This document shows positions 1-7,749 of a stretch of 52,705 nt of DNA, piece after piece. A program made the position numbers and the translations under genes. Position 1 is the stretch's first letter. Each line of letters starts with the position of its first letter. The notes under the pieces were generated by a model that ran no database searches, was not told the origin of the DNA, and saw only the letters and a list, made by a program, of their open reading frames with translations. This DNA is from Gammaproteobacteria bacterium 13_2_20CM_66_19 (GTDB lineage Bacteria; Pseudomonadota; Gammaproteobacteria; Steroidobacterales; Steroidobacteraceae). The stretch spans positions 1 through 52,705 of the forward strand of contig MNCZ01000044.1 of assembly GCA_001914695.1 (NCBI GenBank), read 5' to 3'.

Positions 1-84
1 GTGGAGGGGGAAGGATTCGAACCTTCGAAGGCGTAAGCCGGCAGATTTACAGTCTGCTCCCGTTGGCCGCTTGGGTACCCCTCC
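1..84 (-). tRNA. tRNA-Tyr (GTA anticodon), 3' CCA cut by window edge
   Basis: On the minus strand the acceptor stem GGAGGGG (78-84) pairs with CCCCTCC (3-9). The anticodon loop reads ACTGTAAATCT, giving anticodon GTA. The T arm contains GGTTCGAATCC. At 84 nt it is long because of the extended variable arm typical of bacterial class II tRNA-Tyr. Position 2 is the discriminator A and position 1 the first C of an encoded CCA, so the last two bases lie outside the window. Confidence 0.96.
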
Positions 85-448
85 GCAAAACGAGCCGCGT
101 ATTTTGATTTCGGGGTACCGGCGTGTCAATGCGGCCTGGCCCACTATTTGCTAGGTGGCGGGTCGCCTCGGGGGCTCGGCGGCCGGCGGGGCCGCCGACC
201 CCCCGTCCGGGAGGCGCCGGCCCGGCGGGGGCGGACCGGGGCTTGGAGCGCACCGCCGTGCCGCCGGGGCCGCCGACGGGCCTGTAATAAAGGAGTAGCT
301 CGCCCGGCACGGCCTCCCCCGGTTTGAGGTCGAGCCTCCTCCCGTCGAGGCCCACCGCCCGCGCCCGTCGCCCGGCGCGGATCCATTCCTCGATCGTGCG
401 GCGGGAACCGAGCCCCGCCTCCGCAAGGAGCTTCTGCAGTCTGATCAT
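47..448 (-). pseudogene. Decayed S4-domain RluB-like pseudouridine synthase remnant
   Basis: The first ~27 residues (MIRLQKLLAEAGLGSRRTIE and on to the IRAGR stretch) match the start of the S4 RNA-binding domain of RluB/RsuA-type pseudouridine synthases. A DGRRL stretch and LLLYYRPVG, equivalent to the 'YYKPxG' junction into the catalytic domain, follow. The S4 part is about 20 residues too short between AGR and DGR. After residue ~60 (below about position 269) the frame becomes low-complexity Pro/Gly/Arg sequence and runs into tRNA-Tyr. No catalytic domain with the RluB GRLD motif is present. I infer a degraded gene; a very short S4-only protein is the alternative. Confidence 0.55.
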
Positions 449-568
449 GCGATCATGACCGGGCGTCTCTAATAATCAGGAATAATGGGGTCGCTGATAA
501 CCGGAGCTGTTAAGCAGATGCCCCCGCGATCCTTGTGGGCGCACGCACTGGCGGCTTAGAAGGACGGC

Positions 569-1510
569 ATGATCTACGAGAACATCCTCAGGACGATCGG
601 CAAGACCCCGATCGTCGGAATCCAGCGGCTCGCGCCGCCGCACGTCACTCTGTACGTGAAGTGCGAGTTCTTCAATCCGGCCGCCTCGGTCAAGGACCGG
701 CTCGCCATCGCCATCATCGAGGACGCCGAGCAGAGCGGCGCGCTCAAGCCCGGGCAGACGGTGGTCGAGGCCACCTCCGGCAACACCGGCATCGCGCTCG
801 CCATGGTGTGCGCCGCCAAGGGCTATCCCTTCGTGGCCACGATGGCGGAGACCTTCTCGGTCGAGCGCCGCAAGATCATGCGCATGTTCGGAGCGCGGGT
901 GATCCTCACCCCCGCCGCCGAGCGCGGCTCCGGCATGGTGCGCAAGGCCGAGGAGCTCGCGAAAAAGCACGGCTGGTTCCTGGCGCGGCAGTTCGAGAAC
1001 GAGGCCAATCCCGCCTACCACCGCAACACCACCGGTCCCGAGATCCTGCAGGACTTCGCCGGCCGGCGGCTCGATTTCTTCGTCACCGGCTGGGGCACCG
1101 GGGGCACACTCACCGGCGCGGGCGAGATGATCCGGCTGGCGCGCCCGGAGGTGCAGATCATCGCCTCGGAGCCGGCGGCGGCGGCGCTCCTCTCGGGCAA
1201 GCCCTTCACGCCGCACAAGATCCAGGGCTGGACGCCCGACTTCGTGCCGAAGGTGCTGAAGCCCGAGGTGCCGCACCGGATCGTGACCGTAACGGACGCG
1301 GAAGCGGTGGAGAGCTCGCGCGCCCTCGCCCGCAGCGAAGGCATCTTCTGCGGCATCTCCTCGGGCGGAACCTTCGCGGCAGCGCTCAAGGTCGCCGCCG
1401 AGGCCCCCGCGGGCTCGGTGATCCTCGCGATGCTCCCTGACACCGGCGAGCGGTACCTGTCAACGGTGCTCTTCGAAGGGATCGCCGAGGGCAGCGATCC
1501 GGAGGCCTGA
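569..1510 (+). CDS. cysK: Cysteine synthase (PLP-dependent O-acyl-L-serine sulfhydrylase)
   Basis: This 313-residue cytoplasmic fold-type II PLP enzyme makes L-cysteine from an O-acylserine and sulfide. Lys42 in PAASVKDR is the PLP Schiff-base lysine. SGNTG (70-74) is the substrate loop, GTGGT (176-180) binds the PLP phosphate, and GISSGG near the C-terminus carries the pyridine-contacting serine. Length is normal for CysK/CysM. The start is ATG after AGAAGGACGGC. A MetX-family acyltransferase follows 47 nt downstream and is the likely supplier of the activated serine. CysM (O-phosphoserine or thiosulfate using) is the alternative subtype. Confidence 0.93.
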   Translation: MIYENILRTIGKTPIVGIQRLAPPHVTLYVKCEFFNPAASVKDRLAIAIIEDAEQSGALKPGQTVVEATSGNTGIALAMVCAAKGYPFVATMAETFSVERRKIMRMFGARVILTPAAERGSGMVRKAEELAKKHGWFLARQFENEANPAYHRNTTGPEILQDFAGRRLDFFVTGWGTGGTLTGAGEMIRLARPEVQIIASEPAAAALLSGKPFTPHKIQGWTPDFVPKVLKPEVPHRIVTVTDAEAVESSRALARSEGIFCGISSGGTFAAALKVAAEAPAGSVILAMLPDTGERYLSTVLFEGIAEGSDPEA

Positions 1511-1557
1511 GGGGCGCACGGGGCCGCCAGAGGTTCCCCCCGCGGGCGAGGATTCCC

Positions 1558-2652
1558 ATGGATGCGCGCAAGTACGCATCGATGTCCGATCCGTTTCCGA
1601 TGTGGCGGGGCGGCGCGCTGCACGGCGCGCGCATCGCCTACGAGACCTGGGGGACACTGAATGCCGCGCGCGACAACGCGCTGCTGCTCTTCACCGGGCT
1701 TTCGCCCCCGGCGCACGCCGCCTCCTCGCCTGCCGATCCGAGCCATGGGTGGTGGCAGGGCATGGTCGGGCCAGGGCTGGCGATCGACACCGAGCGCTAC
1801 TTCGTCATCTGCGTCAACTCCCTCGGCAGCTGCTTCGGATCGACCGGGCCCGCCTCAATCAATCCGGCCACCGGCAAGCCCTATCGGCTGACGTTTCCGG
1901 ACCTGTCGGTCGAGGACATCGCGCGCGCGGGTTTCGAGACCGTGCGCCGCTTAGGGATAGAGCGACTGGACACGGTAATGGGCCCCTCCCTCGGGGGCAT
2001 GGTCGTGCTCGCGTACGCGGCGCAGTTTCCGGGCGCCGCGCAGCGGCTGGTGTGCATTTCGGGCACCGCCGCGGCAGCGCCCTTTGCCATCGCGCTGCGC
2101 TCGATCCAGCGCGAGGCGATCACCCACGATCCCGACTGGAAGGGCGGCAACTACAGCGCCGAGCGCCCGCCGCTCACGGGGCAGCGCCTGGCGCGCAAGC
2201 TCGGCACCGTCACCTATCGTTCCGCCGCCGAATGGGCGCAGCGCTTCGGGCGCGAGCCGATCCGCGAAGACATGAGGAAGCGCGGCGACGCGTTCGCGTC
2301 CGAGTTCGCGATTCAGGGCTACCTCGAAGCGCTCGCTCAGCGCTTCGTGAATGTCTTCGACGCCAACTGCTATCTGTACATCTCGCGCGCCATGGACCGC
2401 TTCGATCTCGCTGCGCACGGTGACCCGGTGACCCTGCTCCGGCGCGCGGCCTTGAGCGCCGCGCTCGTGATCGGCGTGCAGACGGACCTCCTGTTCTCGC
2501 TCAGCGAGCAGCAGGCCATCGCGCGCAATCTCGAGGCCGCCGGCATCATCACGCGCTTCGCATCGCTCCCCTGCCTCGAGGGGCACGACGCCTTTCTGAT
2601 CGACCTCGAGACCTTCGGGCGCGAGATCGGCGCATTCCTGCGTAGCGGCTGA
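1558..2652 (+). CDS. metX: MetX-family O-acyltransferase, probably serine O-succinyltransferase
   Basis: This 364-residue alpha/beta-hydrolase-fold acyltransferase is of the MetX family. The predicted triad is Ser144 in GPSLGGM, Asp310 in QTDLL and His343 in EGHDAF. The family makes O-acetylhomoserine for methionine, but published work on Xanthomonadales-type homologues showed that some are L-serine O-succinyltransferases feeding cysteine synthase. Its position 47 nt after cysK, with no methionine gene nearby, favours the serine role here; that is inference. A GAGG lies about 11 nt before the ATG. The gene is intact and of normal family length. Homoserine O-acetyltransferase remains possible. 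Confidence 0.85.
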   Translation: MDARKYASMSDPFPMWRGGALHGARIAYETWGTLNAARDNALLLFTGLSPPAHAASSPADPSHGWWQGMVGPGLAIDTERYFVICVNSLGSCFGSTGPASINPATGKPYRLTFPDLSVEDIARAGFETVRRLGIERLDTVMGPSLGGMVVLAYAAQFPGAAQRLVCISGTAAAAPFAIALRSIQREAITHDPDWKGGNYSAERPPLTGQRLARKLGTVTYRSAAEWAQRFGREPIREDMRKRGDAFASEFAIQGYLEALAQRFVNVFDANCYLYISRAMDRFDLAAHGDPVTLLRRAALSAALVIGVQTDLLFSLSEQQAIARNLEAAGIITRFASLPCLEGHDAFLIDLETFGREIGAFLRSG

Positions 2653-2882
2653 GGCCGAGAGCCCGGCAAGCCGGTCAGGCACTCACCGCGCGCGTAGCCC
2701 GGGCGGCGAGATTACAGTCCCTCTTATGTGAGAACGGCGTCCGCGTCCGGCTCGGCCCGGTCTGGCGCCGAGAAAAGGTGCTGGGGAATAAGTTTACTGG
2801 CCCCGGCGGCCACTGGTCCGCAAGGCATAATGACCTGGGCGCACACTAGAAACTAGAATAACGCGAACAGCCGAGATCAGTA

Positions 2883-3164
2883 GTGGAACGCCGCCTGCAT
2901 ACCCGACACCGTGCTCGCACGATTGTCTACATCAACGTTCCGGGCGGCCGCCGCAAGCTCTGCAAAGCCGTGAACCTGAGCGCGACCGGAGTCTTCATCG
3001 AGACGTCCAACCTTGGGCTACGCAAGGGGCAGCAGGTCGTGCTCTCCTTCGCCATCAACCTCGGCGCCATCACCAAGCTCCACCGGCGCACGGCCGTGGT
3101 CGCGCACGTCTCGCGCGGCGGCACGGGTCTCTTGATGGAGTCCTACGCGCAAGCCTCGAGCTGA
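2883..3164 (+). CDS. Single-domain PilZ protein (predicted c-di-GMP binder)
   Basis: This 93-residue cytoplasmic protein consists of one PilZ domain. R4xxxR8 near the N-terminus and NLSATG (31-36) fit the RxxxR and [D/N]xSxxG motifs that bind c-di-GMP. The rest is beta-rich, as expected of the barrel. The start is GTG at 2883; no in-frame ATG preserves the arginine motif. It stands alone after a 230-nt gap that holds no other recognisable gene. A diguanylate cyclase is encoded at 8998-10473, so a c-di-GMP circuit exists in the neighbourhood, but the effector process cannot be read from sequence. Confidence 0.85.
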   Translation: MERRLHTRHRARTIVYINVPGGRRKLCKAVNLSATGVFIETSNLGLRKGQQVVLSFAINLGAITKLHRRTAVVAHVSRGGTGLLMESYAQASS

Positions 3165-3359
3165 AGCTCGGGCGCTCCGGTAGTCAACGCCGCACTCGGC
3201 GCGGGAACGCCGGCCGCCCGTGCGGGCGCGTGAATCCCTGAACCTTCGCGGCGCACGGGGGCCACCTACGATCACCGCGGCGTGCGCCGGAGCGCACCGT
3301 GCGCGCCTCGCGAGCCGCCGCGGCAACCACCAGGAAAAAAAACAACCATTGGAGGCCTC

Positions 3360-4454
3360 ATGGACGTGCGACTCTCACCCGGATTACTCCTTTCCGCCTG
3401 CGCCGCAGCGCTCACGCTGGCAGGGCTGCTGGCGGGCGCCGCGGCGGCGCGCCAGGATGGCGGCAACCTCAACCACGGCGGCGACATCCTCATCGCCGAT
3501 CAGTTCAACAACCGCGTCGTCGAGATCGAGCGCGGCACCCACCGCATCGTCTGGCAGTTCGGCGACGGCTCGGACAAGATCGGACCGCGCAGCATCGTCG
3601 GCACGAACGACGCCGAGCGCTTTGGGAGCTACACGCTCATCTCTGGCACCGGCATCCCGCCGAGCGGCCCGGTCGCCGGCACAGCGCTCCTTCCCGGCTG
3701 CTCGACCCCCGACACCGGCTGCCCGGACAACCGCGTGATCATCGTCAACAGGGCCGGCGAGATCGTCTGGCAGTACGGGCCGGCTGAGCTCAATACCCCG
3801 GTGCACGCGCTGTTCCTGTCGGAGTTTCCGCGACACCCCGGCTTTCACGTGATGATCACCGACCAGGCCAACGAGCGGGTGATCCTCGTCAACCTGCTCA
3901 CGAAGAGTGTCGACTGGCAGTACGGCACGACCGGAATGACCGGCAGCGCCGACAATCAGCTCAACAACCCCAACAGCGCCGAGCTGCTCCCGAACGGTCA
4001 CGTCCTGATCGCCGATGAGAATAACAACCGCGTCATCGAGGTCACCGTCGACCAGCACATCGTGACGCAGTTCACCGGCGCAGGGAGCGTGAGCGGTGCA
4101 GCCTTCGCGAGCCGCCTGCCGAACGGCAATACTCTGATCACCGACTCCAACAACAACCGCATCATCGAGGTGGACCCCACCGACAACATCGTCTGGCAGT
4201 ACGCGACCAACCTGCAGCGGGGGAGCAATCCGGCACCGCTCCCGACGCGCGCCGTGCGGCTGCGCAACGGCCACACGCTGATCAGCGACCAATTCAACGA
4301 CCGCGTGATCGAGGTGACGCGCGCCGGCGAGATCGTGTTCCAGCAGGGAGCGCTCAACGTGGCGGGCGCGGGCTTCGATCAGCTGAACGGTCCCTATGAC
4401 GCCAAGGCCATCGGCGACTTCACCGGGCTGACCCCGCCCTTCAACTCCCAGTAG
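3360..4454 (+). CDS. Exported NHL/PQQ-like beta-propeller protein
   Basis: This 364-residue protein has an N-terminal signal peptide ending near Ala-Ala-Ala-Arg at about residue 30. About six repeats follow of the pattern [G-x-x-L/I-I-x-D-x-x-N-N-R-V-I-E-V] then [I-V-W-Q-(Y/F)-G], for example ILIADQFNNRVVEIE, VLIADENNNRVIEV and TLITDSNNNRIIEV. This suits a six-bladed propeller of NHL or arylsulfotransferase-like type. The start is the ATG after GGAGGCC (about 3351-3357). A catalytic role cannot be assigned; such folds often bind proteins or carbohydrates in the periplasm. It is separated from the HiPIP gene downstream by 168 nt. Confidence 0.8.
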   Translation: MDVRLSPGLLLSACAAALTLAGLLAGAAAARQDGGNLNHGGDILIADQFNNRVVEIERGTHRIVWQFGDGSDKIGPRSIVGTNDAERFGSYTLISGTGIPPSGPVAGTALLPGCSTPDTGCPDNRVIIVNRAGEIVWQYGPAELNTPVHALFLSEFPRHPGFHVMITDQANERVILVNLLTKSVDWQYGTTGMTGSADNQLNNPNSAELLPNGHVLIADENNNRVIEVTVDQHIVTQFTGAGSVSGAAFASRLPNGNTLITDSNNNRIIEVDPTDNIVWQYATNLQRGSNPAPLPTRAVRLRNGHTLISDQFNDRVIEVTRAGEIVFQQGALNVAGAGFDQLNGPYDAKAIGDFTGLTPPFNSQ

Positions 4455-4622
4455 GCGCAACTCCGGGCAGGCGCCATTGAGGCACAGGCGCCTCGAGCGA
4501 GCGCCCGTGGGCCATCCGGTCCGCGGGCACCTCCGCGCAACCCGCGTCTGATACTCTCTCGGGCCGACCGCCCGCGGCCGCGACACAAGACTGCCGCGCT
4601 CACCGCGCATCCGGAGCACGCC

Positions 4623-4946
4623 ATGACCTCACCGCCGTCCCTCTCCCGCCGCCGCTGGCTCAAGCGCCTGGCGCTCGCGGCGTCGCTCACGCCCATAGCC
4701 CTGCGGAGCCTCCCGTCGGCGCTCGCCGCGGATGCGCAGCTGCTCTCAGCCACCGCCCCCGAGGCCCAGGCGGTGAAGTACGTCGAGAATGCGAAGGAAG
4801 CGAAAGCGGCCACGCCCGGAAGCAGCTGCGCCAGCTGCGCGCTCTACCAGGGCAGCTACGGCTCCACTCAGGGACCGTGCCAGCTCTTTCCCGGGAAGCT
4901 CGTGAAGGCCAGCGGCTGGTGCAGCGCTTGGGCCCCGCAGATGTGA
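4623..4946 (+). CDS. High-potential iron-sulfur protein (HiPIP), Tat-exported
   Basis: This 107-residue precursor has a twin-arginine leader (SRRRWLKRLALAA) cleaved near Ala-Leu-Ala-Ala at 36. The mature protein of about 70 residues has Cys69, Cys72, Cys86 and Cys100, the CxxC-x13-C-x13-C layout that ligates the [4Fe-4S] cluster of HiPIPs. HiPIPs are soluble periplasmic one-electron carriers between respiratory or photosynthetic complexes and terminal oxidases. No partner gene is adjacent. The gene converges tail to tail with the YCII gene at 4948, leaving one base between the stop codons. Confidence 0.93.
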   Translation: MTSPPSLSRRRWLKRLALAASLTPIALRSLPSALAADAQLLSATAPEAQAVKYVENAKEAKAATPGSSCASCALYQGSYGSTQGPCQLFPGKLVKASGWCSAWAPQM

Positions 4947-4947
4947 G

Positions 4948-5295
4948 CTATTCGTAACACGGCCCGACCTCGCGCACTTCGATCGCGGCCCACGCGGCGG
5001 CGGGACATTCCGCGGCATAGCCGAGTGCCTGCTCGCGGCTCGGGCAGTCGAGGAGAAAGAATCCGCCGACCAGCTCCTTGGCTTCGGCGAAGGGACCGTC
5101 GGTGACGCTGCGCCGGCCGTCGCGCACCTTGAGCCGCGCCGACTTCTCGCGCAGCGAGTTGCTCTCGAGGAGCACGCCGCGCGCTTTCAGGCTCTCGGTG
5201 TAGGCGAGCATCTGCCCGTAGACCGCACGACCTTCCTCCGGCGTGCGCGTGCGTCGCTGGCCCTGGGGTTCCACGATCAACAGCATGTATTGCAT
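4948..5295 (-). CDS. YCII-related DGPF-domain protein
   Basis: This 115-residue protein starts MQYMLLIVEP and contains TDGPFAEAKELVGGFFLLD, the signature of the YCII/DGPF family, a small dimeric alpha/beta ferredoxin-like fold. The biochemical role of the family is unclear. It is the last gene of a minus-strand cluster (7632 to 4948) with an ECF42-type sigma factor, a VOC protein and a second DGPF protein, a well-known association. A gap of about 73 nt separates it from the sigma gene. It may be a sigma-regulon target or a regulator of sigma activity. Confidence 0.88.
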   Translation of the reverse strand: MQYMLLIVEPQGQRRTRTPEEGRAVYGQMLAYTESLKARGVLLESNSLREKSARLKVRDGRRSVTDGPFAEAKELVGGFFLLDCPSREQALGYAAECPAAAWAAIEVREVGPCYE

Positions 5296-5368
5296 GAAGC
5301 TCTCCGGCAGGCGGGCGCTTGGGGCTCCCGCCCGCGCTCGTTGTGGCGGCGGGACGCGCTTGGCAGCG

Positions 5369-6643
5369 TCAGGACATTTCTCCCTGCTTGCAGGCGGCGG
5401 CGCGCTGGAGCAGCAGGCGGCTCTCGCGCGCATTCTGCGTGAGCGTCGCCGCACGCTCAAACTCGCCGCGCGCTTCCTCGTAGCGGCCGAGCCTGGCGAG
5501 GAGATCGCCGCGCACGCTCGGCAGCAGGTGATAGGAACGGAGCGAGCCCTCGGCCTGGAGCCGGTTCGCGAGCTCGAGTCCCGCCGCGGGCCCGTAGGCC
5601 ATGGCGACGGCCACCGCGCGGTTGAGCTCCACGACCGGCGACGGGGCGATGCGCGCGAGCTCGTCGTAGAGCGCGGTGATCTGCACCCAGTCCGTGTCTT
5701 CCGGGGTCGGAGCGCGCGCGTGGCACGCGGCAATCGCCGCCTGCAGGAGATACGGCCCGCGCGTTTCGGCGAGCGCCGCACCCCGCGCGAGCGCCAGCAG
5801 GCCCCGGTGAATGAGGAGCCGGTCCCAGTTCGCGCGGTTCTGATCCATCAGCAGTACCGGCTCCCCGTTCGGCCCCGTGCGCGCGCGGATGCGCGACGCC
5901 TGGATCTCCATCAGCGCCACCAGCCCGTGGACTTCCGGCTCCAGAGGCGCGAGCTCCGCGAGGATGCGACCGATCCGCAGCGCCTCCTCGCACAGCGCCG
6001 GTCTCATCCAGTCCTCGCCCGCGGTGGCCGAGTACCCCTCGTTGAACACGAGATAGATCACTTCCAGCACCGAGGACAGCCGCCCGGCGAGCTCCTTGCC
6101 GCGCGGGATCTCGAACGGCACGTGCGCATCGCTCAAGGTGCGCTTGGCGCGCACGATGCGCTGCGCGATGGTGGGCTCGGGCACGAGGAAGGCGCGCGCG
6201 ATCTCTTCCGTCGTCAGCCCCGCCAGCAGGCGCAGCGTCAGCGCCGTGCGCGCCTCGGTGGACAGCAGCGGGTGGCACGCTATGAAGATGAGCCGCAGCA
6301 GATCATCGCCGATCTCGTCGTCGGCCTTGGCTTCGAGCCGCGCCCCGTTGGTGTGCTGCTCCATCTCGAGCTCGTGACCGAGCGCCTCATGCTTCGCGGC
6401 ACGCATGCGCTCGTGCCGCAGGTGATCGATGCCGCGATTCTTCGCCGTCGCCATCAGCCAGGCCCCGGGGTTGTCGGGAATCCCCGACCGCGGCCATTCC
6501 TCGAGCGCTCTGACCAGCGCGTCCTGCGCCAGTTCTTCCGCGAGTCCCACGTCGCGGACCACCCGGGTGAGACCTGCGATGAGCCGTGCGGACTCGATCC
6601 GCCACACGGCGTCGATGGTGCGATGGGCATCCGTGGCCGTCAT
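5369..6643 (-). CDS. ECF42-type RNA polymerase sigma factor with C-terminal extension
   Basis: This 424-residue protein contains region 2 (VWRIESARLIAG, LAEELAQDALVRALEEWP, NPGAWLMATAKN) and region 4 (LTLRLLAGLTTEEIARAFLV, then TIAQRIVRAKR). An extension of roughly 220 residues follows (VIYLVFNEGYSATAGEDW, ARTGPNGEPVLLMDQ, helical repeats to the end). This matches the ECF42 group, whose extension takes the place of a classical anti-sigma factor in controlling activity. No anti-sigma gene is present here. The start at MTATDAHR fits the family; an in-frame ATG at 6661 would add six residues. It sits between DGPF and VOC genes. Confidence 0.92.
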   Translation of the reverse strand: MTATDAHRTIDAVWRIESARLIAGLTRVVRDVGLAEELAQDALVRALEEWPRSGIPDNPGAWLMATAKNRGIDHLRHERMRAAKHEALGHELEMEQHTNGARLEAKADDEIGDDLLRLIFIACHPLLSTEARTALTLRLLAGLTTEEIARAFLVPEPTIAQRIVRAKRTLSDAHVPFEIPRGKELAGRLSSVLEVIYLVFNEGYSATAGEDWMRPALCEEALRIGRILAELAPLEPEVHGLVALMEIQASRIRARTGPNGEPVLLMDQNRANWDRLLIHRGLLALARGAALAETRGPYLLQAAIAACHARAPTPEDTDWVQITALYDELARIAPSPVVELNRAVAVAMAYGPAAGLELANRLQAEGSLRSYHLLPSVRGDLLARLGRYEEARGEFERAATLTQNARESRLLLQRAAACKQGEMS

Positions 6644-6702
6644 GGCCACGGATGACACCATCGGGTGAGGAGCCGCGCAAGCCAAGGGCGTCCGGGTGAC
6701 TC

Positions 6703-7164
6703 TCAGGCGCGTCCGGCCGAGGCGGAGGAGCGCCCGCGCACCGCCTCGAGCGCTTCGGGCGGCTTGGCGCAGTTGACCATCCAGGGCGTCCCGAAGCGGT
6801 CGGTGCACATGCCGAAGCCGTGCGCCCAGAAGGTCTCCTGGAAGGGCATGGAGATGGTGCCGCTCTCGGCGAGCGCCTTGAAGACGCGCTCGGCGTCGGC
6901 CGGCTTCTCGAGCGCCGCCATCACCGCGAAGCCCTGCGGCGCCTGGTAGCGGTCCGCCGGCGCATCGCAGCCGAGCAGGTACTGGCCGCCAAAGTCGACG
7001 CGTGCGTGGATGATCTGCCGGCGCACTTCGGCCGGCGCGTTCTCGGATCCCGGGGCTTCGCCGTAGGTCATCGCGAACACGATTCTGCCGCCGAAAGTCT
7101 CGGCGTAGAAGTTGAAAGCCTCGCGGCAGTTGCCCTTGAAGTTGACGTGGGGAGCGGTTTGCAT
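6703..7164 (-). CDS. PhnB-like VOC (glyoxalase-fold) protein
   Basis: This 153-residue protein belongs to the PhnB/3-demethylubiquinone-like branch of the vicinal oxygen chelate superfamily. It starts MQTAPHVNFKGNCREAFNFY, with a centre rich in beta strands and WAHGFGMCTDRFGTPWMVN at the C-terminal half. Members are often annotated as glyoxalase or bleomycin-resistance-like; the substrate is not predictable. GGAGT precedes the ATG. It is between the first DGPF gene and the ECF42 sigma gene, 60 nt before the latter, and probably co-transcribed with them. Confidence 0.88.
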   Translation of the reverse strand: MQTAPHVNFKGNCREAFNFYAETFGGRIVFAMTYGEAPGSENAPAEVRRQIIHARVDFGGQYLLGCDAPADRYQAPQGFAVMAALEKPADAERVFKALAESGTISMPFQETFWAHGFGMCTDRFGTPWMVNCAKPPEALEAVRGRSSASAGRA

Positions 7165-7206
7165 GAGGTAACTCCGTGTTGAATGGACGTGAGGGGTCTT
7201 TAGGGC

Positions 7207-7632
7207 TCAGTTCTTGCGCGCCGCGAGGCGCTCGCGCTGGCTCTCTTCCTGCGCCTTGAGCTCCGGCGCCAGGTTGGCGCCGAAGTCCTCCGCCTCGAAC
7301 ACGCGGCGGATCTCGATCTCCTCGTTGCTCTTCTGGAACGGCGAGCGCCGGATCCACTCGATGGCCTCCTCCATGGACTTCACCTGCCACAGCCAGAAGC
7401 CGGCGATCAGCTCCTTGGTCTCGGTGAAGGGGCCATCGATCACGCGGCTCTTGCCGCCGCCGAACTTGACGCGCACGCCCTTGGCGCTCGAGTGCAGCCC
7501 CTCGCCCGCCAGCATCACGCCGGCCTTCACCAGCTCCTCGTTGAACTTGCCCATCTCGCTGAGAATCTCGCGGCTCGGCAGCACGCCCGCTTCCGAATCC
7601 TTGTTCGCCTTGACGATCACCATGACGCGCAT
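7207..7632 (-). CDS. YCII-related DGPF-domain protein, first gene of ECF42 cluster
   Basis: This 141-residue protein starts MRVMVIVKANKDSEAG and has VIDGPFTETKELIAGFWLWQ, the DGPF core, followed by a charged C-terminal tail (KAQEESQRERLAARKN). It is the first gene of the minus-strand cluster and has a strong GAAGGAG ribosome site. The sequence is clearly divergent from the other DGPF protein at 4948, so this is an older paralogue and not a recent duplication. Function is unknown. The 117 nt upstream, shared with divergent nhaA, should hold the cluster promoter, plausibly recognised by the ECF42 factor itself. Confidence 0.88.
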   Translation of the reverse strand: MRVMVIVKANKDSEAGVLPSREILSEMGKFNEELVKAGVMLAGEGLHSSAKGVRVKFGGGKSRVIDGPFTETKELIAGFWLWQVKSMEEAIEWIRRSPFQKSNEEIEIRRVFEAEDFGANLAPELKAQEESQRERLAARKN

Positions 7633-7749
7633 GACTGGCTCCTTCTTCGGTTACGCTTATGGCAGTACGACGAGTGAGCCCCGCGGGAATCGACATGGGC
7701 GCCCTGCACGTTTGTCTTGCCGGCGCCAAGTCATTGAAAGTCCAGTGAA

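Noticed and set aside
1558-2652. Plain homoserine O-acetyltransferase for methionine
   Set aside because: Kept only as an alternative: adjacency to cysK and absence of methionine genes favour the serine succinyl role.
3384-4619. 411-codon minus-strand frame opposite the propeller gene
   Set aside because: It mirrors the propeller repeats; no start signal or motif of its own.
5243-6655. 470-codon open frame on the plus strand
   Set aside because: It lies antisense to the ECF42 sigma factor; its composition is Arg-rich GC-driven shadow without domain motifs.
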